Below the pieces are notes generated by a model. That model was not told the origin of the DNA and did not search any database. It was given only the letters and a program-made list of their open reading frames with translations. From Malachius bipustulatus (taxonomy: Eukaryota > Arthropoda > Insecta > Coleoptera > Melyridae), in assembly GCA_910589415.1 (NCBI GenBank), contig OU342632.1:40251637-40315636 (forward strand): DNA of 64,000 nucleotides. Direction: 5' to 3'. The translations under genes were made by a program, and so were the position numbers. The stretch's first letter is position 1, and every line of letters begins with the position of its first letter. Below are positions 48,801-60,800 of the stretch, piece by piece.

Positions 48801-51800
48801 CTGAAGAGTCCCAATTAGGACGAAACACGTGTCTACAATTTCCACCCCTGACTCACAGCATGAAATCAATGAATGACGTATCGTTTTACGATATGTCGTT
48901 CATCTTTTTGTTAAACTTTGGAAGTAGGCCTTTCCTACCTTTACGCACATCGGGAGGCACTGCACTCAGTTGTTGGCATGCGTTTTAGCTGCCTGGGGTT
49001 GCATCCTATGGCGAAAGCCGAACCCACCGTGCTATTTTTATTTTAATTTATTTTTATCTATTATTTTTAGCCAAACAATCTGTAACTAATAGTTTGGCCT
49101 ACTTTTTGACAACACCCTGTAGTGTGATTCGTAAGTGATCTGTTCGCTAATCAGTTTTTATCAAAATTTTAATCAGGTATAGTGCTTCTTGCTGGTGTAT
49201 CCTGCTAGAACTCCTATTATAAAGGTTGCGGTTATCTGCAGACAATATTTAGATGAAATATAAGACATCTTCAGCTTCTCCCATTTCACAGAATGTGTTC
49301 CATAGCATTATTCAGTTTACCACGAAATGATTATAAAGCTATTAGTTTTATCAATCTAATTCCAGCGGTAATGAATCCGTATGGACAATGGACATCTCAA
49401 CTGTTGATGGATCATCTGATTGTTTTAAGTATATTAATATTGTAACTCAACTATAGCACTGAAAACGATCTGCGTTGTGTGATAACAAACGTGCCTGTAT
49501 CTTTTCTAGGAACACTCTTATCAAATTTGTTTTGGAATCTTATTTTCATGCGATTATTGATATTCCTAGATCATCTTTCTACAATAATTGTTAGTTGATG
49601 TCTGGTTATTTCACACTTTTATCTAGTTTCGCGTAGGTAGTTAACATTTTATTACACACATTCCTCTGTAATCGACAAGGGAGATTTTCAAGTCAAAGAA
49701 TTTAATTTTCAGAGCCTGGCCTGAGGTTAATGTCAAGATGATTTAATAATTAATTATAATACAATGGATTTCCATGGAGGATAATTTTTTTATGTACATA
49801 TTTATGTAAGTATACCTAAAAAATGAACTATGAAAAAATGATACCGTATAATGACGCCACAAAATTTTTACAATAAGTTTTATCCTGAAAACTTTAATTT
49901 GAACGAAATTATACGGCTATACAACTCCTGAAATGTGGCCCATCAGTCATACCTACTAACTTCTTCTTCATCTAAGATTAGGTATGAGTTTTAAATGCAT
50001 TACCTATTTAAAATTTTCTAAGGCAAAATTAATTTCTATAGTTTATCAATTTCTCGCATTTTTATAATATAATTTGTCCTCCAAAGAGGATTTTTGTATA
50101 ATTTATCCTTCTATAAAGTAATTTTTTCGGTTTTTAAAATCGTGGAAATCAGTAATGAATACGTCTGCATGTGATGGAAAAAATAATTTTCGTAATTCAT
50201 ATGATCGATTTGATTTTCTCCAAAAATTATCTTTCCTGAAAATTTCCTGAAAAAGTCCGAATTAACTCATGTTTCACAAAAATCTACTTTCTCCGACCAG
50301 ACCACATCATCATCGATTTTCCACACTCAGCAAAAACGAACTGAGTTCAATGGCGACTATTTTCAAAAAATGACAAAATCAGCGGGGGATATGTTATGGG
50401 TTTCTGGAATAGGGAGCTTAACAGATTTAGGTACCAGAAAGCTCTTGGCTATTTTTTAAGATGATTTTAAAACCGAATTTATTGATATTGATGTTCGATC
50501 GCAGCTGACTGATTTGCTCTTCGATCTTCATCAGTCTCTCTTCACTCTTCAGTGGTTCAAAGTTGACTCAATCAATTGCTCTGCTTGCGCTTGTCAGTCC
50601 ATAACACGGTTAAAATCGAGACAACTTTTAAGAAATTTCTCCTATACATTTCACAGTTGTTGATGTAGACAAGATTCTAATAAATAATTCAAATTTTATG
50701 GTCCAAAATACTTTGTATGACAAATTAAGCTTTCTATGATCGCGTGTACATTCATCTAATCCTCCAAAAGATAAAAAGCTTCAAGTCAAAAAATTATTAT
50801 CACGCAAAAAACATTACACCCCTGATGCCATAAGTATTTTCTTCAGATGTTCCCTCTATACTATGCAGTTGCCAATTAACGTTGTTTAATCCCCGGTGAA
50901 AACATTTTCAAAGAAGTAGGTATAGATATAAGTATTATGTTGTACTATAAAATTGTATACTTAGGTAATTGAAACTTTCAAATAGTGGTATATAAGTTAA
51001 TTTTTCCAAATGAGATTTTTTTATCATGTTATTATAATAAGGTATATCATGTTAATCGAGGCAGTTTTTTTTCTATACCTAGGTAGGTATATAAATATAC
51101 GAATTATTATTGTAAAGCTTTTTTTATAGAATGGGTCAATGATTGATATTTTAATTTATCATTAGCTACCTCGTAGTTGAGCAAAATTGCTGTAATTCGC
51201 GATTTTTTATGATGCTTAGCAAATGCAGACATCAATAATATGATACTCGTTGATGGTTACTGTAATAACGATATAGCGCTATTCGTGCAGTTAATGAATA
51301 TCGACGTCATTTGCATTTGCCGAATCGAATGTTCTTGATATAAAAAGAGTATAATTATATGACTGTATTTGCCAAAGCGCGAGAGGGAAAGTTATTGCTT
51401 ATAAATAAACGGACTCTTTCTGATAAAAAGAAGATCTTATACATGGATTGGAACTTCTCTATACACTTAGTTTAGTCAATTTTCTCTAAATATGTATAGT
51501 ATAAACAATGCATGGTCAACTTAAAAAAAAACTTTTCTGTACTCAATTCTCCGTAGTTTCTTTATGATGGTGAAAACGACACTTCGATATCTGATTCCTA
51601 TCTCGAAATATAGCCATGCGTCAATTAGTTGCGACTGTCTACACATGTGCCCTATACAGTGTGTCCGGCATAATAAGTGAATTTATAAGTATAATAGCAA
51701 AAAAAATTCGCGGTGAAATTTGACCATTTAGGGTCCAGGCCTGCTTGATTAGATATATTATTTGTGTCCCAAATGAGTGTAATTTGAAAGACTAATTAAA

Positions 51801-54800
51801 ATATTGCTTTTAACGACCATAGAGCATTTTTTTTATCAATAGCCTAGAAAATAAAATTTTGTATTAAAATGTTATTTCTGAGACATTTTTTTATATAAGA
51901 AAGGTGTTTACCGTTTTTTCTGAAACAAAAAAAAATAATAAATAAAGTAGATGGTTATAAAATTTGTTATGCTTGCATAATTTTGAATTATCAGCATTTT
52001 TTTCAATATTTTTTTTATATTTCGTGTAAAAGGGTACTTTACCTATACACATCAGAAAACAAAAAGAATGCTACTGTCAAGGCATGCTTGACTTATTAAA
52101 CATGAAAATATGGTATGGTAAAATTTATTATCTAATCAAGAAGGCCTGGACCCAAATGGTCAAATTTAAACTCGAAATTTTTTTGTCATTTATACCTACC
52201 TATGAATTAGCTAATCCTTGGACACACTGTACATTTCGTATAATAATTTTACAGTTTTGCACGCACGCACAGTGTCTTATTGTTCAAACTCCCTTTGCTA
52301 TGTGGTACAGCGGCTGTTGTGACGTCAGAATTCTGACTTCAACAGCCCTTAATTCACTTATTTAAAACACCGCAGCAAACTCAGATAAAAACCTACCTTC
52401 ATACAATAATTAAAATATTTGATTTGCTTTGGTTAGGTAATAAATAAAATCCATAAGTACTACCTATACTTAATATACAATCAAATACCTAATCAAATTT
52501 GTTTGAAAATCAAATTTGGACATGCAATCAAGTGGTTTTTATTTTTTTTCTCGAAAATAAAGTAAGATATGAAAAAACTTAAGAGCTAAAAAAGTTGTAT
52601 TTGTAGTTGCTTAATTCTAAAAAAAAACATAATTAAAAAAAAAGACAGACCGCGCAATTTTTTGTCAAAAATATTAGTTAGACTGGTCTTCCGTGCCACT
52701 GGACTTAATAATTTTCATAATAATTGAGGCATTCTCTTGTTACTACAAACAGAATTGCCAAATTTCATAACAAAATCGAATAAAAGAATATTGAGATATT
52801 TACGAACATTCAATTTTTTTTTTAATTTTGACACCCTGTATCGTAAAAACTGTAAAAAATTTAAAAAATGCATTATTTGCATTTTTTTTCATTGCGAACT
52901 GGGAATGTTTTCGATGCTGTTATACGCATGCCTTGATTATTATTCTTTATTTAAATTTCCCACAAAAGCTTTTGATTTAAATACACTACTATAATTATTT
53001 ATAGTAAGTATTGTTTGATTTTTCAAGCCTGTACACGTAGGTATTTAGGTATTTTGAATTTTTATAGTGTTTGATTTTCTGCTTTGAAAAGAACGGTGGG
53101 TACGAAGGTGAATCTCGCTGATGACGAACTATTTTATCTTTAATTGCTCTGATGATTATTTACGATCGATGGTGTAAAAAATCATCTAACACAGATCTCC
53201 ACTTAGCATACACGTTCCAATTAGCATGTCTTTCGAATTGATGCGACAAGATTAAAGCTTTGTCCTATACTTACATGTTTCTCATTAAGCTATTACGTAT
53301 CCCCATTACAAACCACCTTGACAGAAAATCACCGTCAGGAAACATCACAGTCATATTTTATAGTAGTCATGATACCCAGATAGTCTCATGTCATCTCAGC
53401 CATGCAAACTCGAAAATAATGGGAGGTTTTATTGTTCGAGCTATAACGCAGAAAATTTAAGATGAATTAACTTGATATTTTTGTTATGTTTCAATTAATT
53501 GACCTTATTATATTGTTGATGTATTTACCGAGCGGGTGTTTCAGTCTTTACTCGACCGTAACACGAAAGGTAACTTAAGTGCATCGTGAGATGTGAGAAT
53601 AAGTTGGTGTTGATGATTTTTATAATTTTTAATAAAACGTAATACGAAGCAATTTTAATGAGTCCGAGATGTTAATTGATTTATCTTGAATCATGCTGCT
53701 GGATAAATTATGCATCGATTAAAACAAGCTTTATACCTGATTTATGTGTTTTCGTTCAGAGAAAGTTGAAAAAACTATCAAGAAATTAGCATTTTCAAGA
53801 AAAAAAATATATAAAAAGTTATGTAATAATTAGACTTTACACCTTTATTTGCTTTGCAATTATGTGTACTTATATTTATAATATTTTTTACTTAAAAGAA
53901 ATTGTGTTTTTTTTCCAGAACGTGATTTCGAAATGCAAGGGGTGGCCGTCACCGCTCAGAATCCACAACAAGGGTCCCCGCCCCCTAATACATCAATAGG
54001 TAAGATATCAATTCTCTGAATAAAATAAATTAAGGGTAGGTACATACATTCATCATATCTTTGAGGTCAAACATTGATCATTTTTCATACCGAGAATATT
54101 TACCCCCAACTGTCAGATCTCGCAAGACTGTTCATATATCCTCGAAGGCTGGAATAGTTTTGAAAGGATTAAGTCCCAGCGCTCAGGCATAAACAGGCTG
54201 CAGGAGCCAAGGAGATCTACCTACATAATATTACTCCTGTCCATTCCCCTAATATTCTAGTGTATGCTATATTCGAGTGTTCGAACGTGTCGTCAACGCG
54301 CTGATGCCATGAGTCACTACTTTTCGCATCGTTTCTGGTTACCTCTATGAATGACAAAAAATGTTGAGTGACGCTCATTTTAAAACTGACGCCGAGAGGC
54401 TTGCAAATTTTATGTTTTGTATATATGTACTTATTATTATATATACATGGGTGTAACAGAATAATTGTGAAAAATTTTAGGTGCATGGTGATCCTTACAT
54501 AATTTCAAGCAAAACAGTTCGAGAACATGGGTCAAAATGATCTCTTAATGAATTTGTAGCGTCTCAATGAGCTGCAGATGATATACCTACCAGAAGAAGA
54601 CGGTGCTCTAAAGCGGATGCTTTAGAGGATATGTGGGAATAGAGTTTTGTCCACTTAAGAGAAGTAACGAAGGTCCTATAATGAAGGCCTGGGTACCAGT
54701 GAGAAGTCACCCCCTCTCTGACACAACCCAAATCCAGAACTGAAGATGGCTGCATGGTCATTCAATATTTCCAAAACTATTTGATTTAGATACAACGCAT

Positions 54801-57800
54801 GAAATTGGATAAAGTCACATTTATGTTCATTTGGATGGGAAAAACAAAGGGATGCATGGTTAATAGAAATATCCTCACTTCTTATTTTTCATTTTTGCTT
54901 AAGAAATTTCTAGAAAATCAATAGGGATTTTTGAAATAATTAGATTTTTACACGAACGATCTTCATGGTTCTTTCAAGTTTTATCATTTGCGAGTATACG
55001 CAGGGTGTAAATTAATTACCTAGTGTAAAAAAATCAAGGGTGATACCTTATTGAAAAATAAAAGATGGGTCTTTCATAAAAAAATGCAATAGAACATCCC
55101 CTGTTTAGATACAGCCCTTCATAGGGGCGCTGAAAACAGTTTTTTTGCGAATTTTTTAATTTTTAAAAATAATTACGAAATTAATTATCGTCTTCAAAGA
55201 ACAACATATTTCTAGAATAATTCAGGGAACAGCCCTTTGATTTTTCGCCGTATGTTTAACAAACACAGTTTGTAGAAAAAAATAGAATTGAAGAACGGTA
55301 TATACCTACCTAATCAAAATCAACCCAGAAAATGTTCCACAATCATCGGAAACAATAACTCTTGTATCGGTGTCAGAGTACACATTATCGTTTCCGATAT
55401 ATTAATACAAATAATTGTCTCTCCCATACTAAGAAATAAGACAAAGGATTTTATCTCTCCACGAGTGTTCATCAGGTGTATAATAACATGCACTCCTATA
55501 CGACAAAGAGTTATCTTCTCTTATATTTGGTGAGCCAGTGAACCATGGACGAGATGTTAAAACTGTTTCAAATCAAACATTACAGTATTTGCTCTGGCAT
55601 TATTCATCTTTTTCCGTTTGTCTTTAGATATGAGTTATGCTGCTCCCAAAGAATCAGTTTACATTCCTCAGGAAAAGAATGATATTTTCTTGATGAACTT
55701 ATTAATATTCCTTTCTCTTCTACATATATGTTTAATGGTTTATTTTTTATATTCATTATCTTATCAGTCACTTTTAGGAGAACTATTTTGACTTAACGTT
55801 AATATTTTTAGACGATGCTAGAAGAACTTTAAAATTATTATATGCGGAACTAAATCCATAGATTCCTTCATTTTTTTATGGGACCCTTTTTTTCAAATTA
55901 TGCTGTTTTCGTTTATTTGGACTGTCTTTTTCCTCGTTAGAGCTCTTATTTTATCAAAACCTCCTTGTTCCCCAGAGTTTAGATGTTTAGTAAAATAGAA
56001 AAATAGTATTAGAAAAATATTACCTAAATAATCATCAGCTCTTATATGTTAGACGTATAAGTACATATAAAGGAAATCTTATTCTACTCGTTTAAATTTC
56101 CGATTATTGTACTGATGATGGTAAAACCGGACAGGAAACACGTTCCCCAGCATCTTGGGGAATTCGTTTCCTGATGGGAAGTTTAAGGTTTTAATAATCC
56201 CTATCAGTTCCTGAAAATAACAATTACCTAATAAAAAAATATTAACCCTCAATCTTACCTGTGTAACGGCTACTTAGACATGCACTACAGGAAATATCAC
56301 TCACAGCACAATGTCAGCGTTGCATTTTAAAAGAAGTTAAAAGTTAAGTTCCATCTGCTCATGCCAAGATCTGCGATGATAATAATTAATCCGGGGTATG
56401 GTTCTTAAGTTCTCATGAAATTATACGTTGCTCTCTTGAATAAATTTAATTTTCGTCCTGCAAATGGTAAAGGTTGACGTCCTTGACTTTGGATTGTTTA
56501 GAGAGGAAGCGAAACCTGTGTAATGTGGTTTTTTGTTGCCTTGCTATATCTTATTGTGGTCCATTTTAATCACTTGTCTTTCCGTTCCCCGTTCAGACTC
56601 AGTTTCCTCTGAAAACAAAGCCGGAGAGTCTCCGGTCCTAGCGATAAAGTCTTTAAAGATCTTTATCATCTCCATTGCCACCTTAGTAATTTATTCAAGC
56701 GTCTGTAACGAGTTTGTTTACGCTTGTTGCTGCCACTTCTCCTGCCTTATGTTTCGGTGTATTGTTATTCATACCTGCAGATGCGGTTTGTCAAATGATC
56801 ATATTTATATGCAAGGTGGCCTGAATGGCCCATTAAATGCGCAAAATTTCCTTTCGTCAGAATGTTAATTTAATGTCTTCGTTTCAGCGACCAATATCAG
56901 CATGGATGGTTCGCTGGAATCGAATCGGATCATCTCCAAAGAGAAATCCGTGCAGAGTGAGAAGAGCGATTCTGGAATATTCTCTTCGACTCATAGCTCG
57001 GATCAGATGGATCTCTCATCCACCAGTACTCGCAATAACACCACAAACTGCAGCAATAACACCGAGCACAGCGAGTCTGATGATCGTAGCGACTGCAGTT
57101 CGCCTGAAAGAAAATACTTTTGCCCCATTTGCGATACCATATTAACATCTCAACACGAATTCACCCTTCATATACGATCTCATAACAACGAATCAGAGAT
57201 TCAAGACACCGATCGAGGATTTGTGTGCCGTATTTGTAACAAAATACTCAGCTCCAGCTCAAGTTTGGATCGTCACGTTCTCGTTCATAGCGGAGAGAGA
57301 CCGTTCAATTGCAAGTACTGCGGAGATTCCTTCACCACCAACGGGAATATGCATAGACATATGCGTACTCACAAACCTGACAGTTACGAATCCGATGGTA
57401 GTTCCGATAGTACCGGATCCAAGATCGAATACAACAACAATAAAGTGGAGAAAGAAGCAACGAGTCTGAAAAGGAAAGCTACCGACACCACCATGGACCT
57501 TAGCAACAAGAAACATTCCGGTGATTCTGTGGATGAATCTGAGAGTGATAACAATCAGCAACATTTCGAATGTCCTGTGTGCCATAGGACCGATTTCGAT
57601 TCGTTATTGATATTGAAGACTCACTTGGAAGACAACCACCCGGAATATCCCGCTAAATGTGACCACTGTCAGCAGATCTTTCCGAATAACAAGCAGCTAA
57701 TTTCTCATAGAAATTCTGTCCACGACAACTTGAACTCCAAGCATCCTGTCTTGGGTTTCAGAGATCTCACGTTCGTAGACTTCTCCAGTGAAAAATTCAA

Positions 57801-60800
57801 GCATATCGCTAGGTATGAATGCGAGAAAAATCTCCACAAGGTAACCGGTAGCTTGAAATTTCAATGCAAGAAATGTTCGAGGGGTTTTCCGTGTTTGGAT
57901 TCTCTAGATATACACGAGCAAGACTGCACCAATCATTTGGATCTCACTAAAAGTGGTCTCGATTTAACAAAATCCACATCTATGACGGAAACTGACATCA
58001 GAAGAAACGAGTTTTTCTCTAGACTAGATTTACAGGACAACTCTCCAGAAAAATCACCTCCTCTTCCAGCTTTACCTAAACCTGAAATACAAACAAACAA
58101 CAAACTTCGTCAGCAACTGTTGGGAAAACACCTAAACATTGAAGGACCGAAAGATTTGGCCGATATTCAGTCTATTATTTCCATGACAACGAATGAAAGT
58201 CTTTTCCCACAATTACAATCGAAACCTCATGACGTTACCAGTAAGTCTTATGCAGAATCAATCGAATCCAAAGATCAAGAAGAAGAAAGTCAAGACTTCT
58301 TCGCAATAGAATTTCGAAAAATGAAAATAAGGGGTGAATTTCCTTGCCGATTGTGCACGGCAGTTTACCCGAATTTACGAGCACTGAAAGGCCACAATCG
58401 AGCTCATCTGAATGGAAACAACAACGGGACATATCGATGCAACATGTGTCCACATTCCTCCTTTGACAAAGCTGCCCTGATTCGTCATATGCGCACACAC
58501 AACGGTGATCGCCCATACGAATGTTCGCTTTGTAATTATGCATTCACTACCAAGGCAAATTGCGAAAGGCATTTACGTAACAGGCATGCCAAAAATAGCA
58601 GAGAAGAAGTGAAGAAGGCAATAATATACCATCCTTCAGAAGATCCCACCAACGATGAGCTTAATAAACTAGCAGCCAAAGATAAAGATGAGTGTAAGAA
58701 GATTACCATGACACCAATGAATGACATTACCAAAGAAGCGATAACGCCAGAAAGAGTCCTCAGCTCGACTCCAAAGCTATCAGAAATCAACAGGTCAATT
58801 CCAGAGCCAAAGCCAGATTTATTGAAACCGGATATTTCTCCACTTATGCCAAATTTACAGTTATTAAAAGGAACTTTGAGCATGCCGATTCCCAAAGAGC
58901 AGCCACCTACCCCGAAGGTGTTTCCAAATGTGAACGACATCATAAAGAGTGAAAATTTGAAAACATTGCGTGAGCATAAGATTTTATCAAATTATTCTCA
59001 TATTCCTTATGATTTTGCATCAAAACTTCCAAATTTACTTACACCCGGCAATGCACCTTTGAATATTCCTGCAGTGACGTCAAATCTTCAAGATAGTAAT
59101 TATGAGAGTCAATCTGAAGAAGAATTTGAACAGGAAGAACCTTTAGACTTGGTTTTAGATCTTAGCAAGAAGAAAAGTAGCACCAACGAGAAAATTGATA
59201 CTTTTCACGATGACTCACCTCAAGATTTGTCCAAAAAATCTAATCCTCAGACTCCTCAAGTAAACGTCAATGAATTATTCGCTCACCAGCTGCTTAAGAC
59301 GCCGCCAAAGCTAGATCCAGCTGCTCTCTATGCTGCCACTCAGCTTGCGATGTACCAAAGATTCCCAGGTTTCCCGAATTGGCCTAACTTTCCCTTGAAT
59401 CCTATGATGTTTCCAGCCCTACCTACTCCCATTATAAACCCCGAACAAGAGATGAAGGAAAGGCTAAAACTTCAGCTTTCTGGGGGTCAAATGGTATCTG
59501 ATAACTTCGCTGAACGTCTGCAGACTTTACAACATCAAGCTTTTGCTGGTCACAAAATTCCACCTTTTAATGGCTTGAAAGAGGAAGATGTAAAACCAGA
59601 AATAAAAATGGAAAATAACTTCATGCAACCCAAAAATGACATAAGTCAGCCTTTAAATGTGCATTTAGATGGCAATTTCGGAGACGGTTTGAATAAACTG
59701 AGAAGTCCTTTGGCACCTCCAAAACAAGAAATCATCCATTCTCCAAATTCAGTAAAAATGGTTATTAAAAATGGTGTATTGATGCCAAAACAGAAACAAC
59801 GTCGTTACAGAACAGAAAGACCATTTACATGTGAACACTGTTCTGCTAGATTTACCCTACGTTCAAACATGGAACGACACATAAAACAACAGCATCCTCA
59901 GTTCTGGTCTCAAAGACAAAGAGGCAATGTCGGCAACCCGGGACGTAAAAGCCATTCCTTGTCTTTGAAACCCAACTATTGTGATATTAATGTACCAAGC
60001 TACGATCTACCAAAGAACCCAAACATGGAAGACACCAAAGAACAAATTAGTGAGAAAATCAAGTTTGCCATTTTAGCTCAACATCTTAAGAACCAAGCTC
60101 AAATCAGTCAAGTTGAGATAAAGAGAGAAGACGACGATGATCAAGAATTGATCATTGACGAGAATGATATGGGTGACTCTAAGCAAGAGGACGATCTGAA
60201 TAAGGTTCACGACTTCAGCGCAGGTGATAAGAGCAGAATATTGGAAGAGAAACTGAAAGAACTCCATGCAAGGCACTTTAAAGCTGATAGTAAGAGTGAT
60301 GAGAACCAAGATCTGGTACCTGTATCGCGATTATTGGATAACGCGTCTCAACAGCAATTCAAAGAGTATTTCAAAAGAGATAGAGAAGAACCTGAAGTTT
60401 GCGGGGGAAGTGAAGAAGATGAGGAAGGTTTAGTCGCTAGTGGAAGCACTAGTGAAGGAAATGTATCTGGAACAGACGAAAACAGGTAAGAAATTTTAAT
60501 TCTTCAATCTAAGTTTACGTGTGTAAATGGATAATTTATTTGCAGATCTGAATGCGAAACTGCAGCTCCGGTGAAAAAGAAATCCGCATACTCCCTAGCA
60601 CCAAACAGAGTGAGCTGTCCTTATTGCAGCAGGAAGTTTCCATGGACTTCTTCACTACGTCGCCATATACTCACTCATACTGGCCAAAAACCATTCAAAT
60701 GCAGTCACTGTCCCCTTCTCTTCACTACAAAATCAAACTGCGATCGCCATTTGTTGAGAAAACATGGAAATACTGCCACCACAATTAGTACTGAATGTAC

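Larger units (their letters stand above)
47481..49058 (+). repeat. Right arm of the hammerhead satellite: 5.0 tandem units of 315 bp, inverted
   Basis: Starts at ATCATTTTT (47481) and ends after TTTTTATC (49058), exactly five units plus three bases, so the array opens and closes at the same point of the unit. Positions 47481-49058 mirror 47433-45856 with no mismatch that I can find. The ribozymes read on the plus strand, the sense of the surrounding gene. Confidence 0.95.

Noticed and set aside
45926..48988. Ten identical 75-codon open frames in the satellite
   Set aside because: They are the same chance frame in each 315-bp unit, overlap the ribozyme, and show no domain. Identity follows from repeat identity, not protein selection.
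58235..58943. Minus-strand frames within the large peb exon
   Set aside because: Shadows of the real coding strand, including reverse images of zinc-finger codons.
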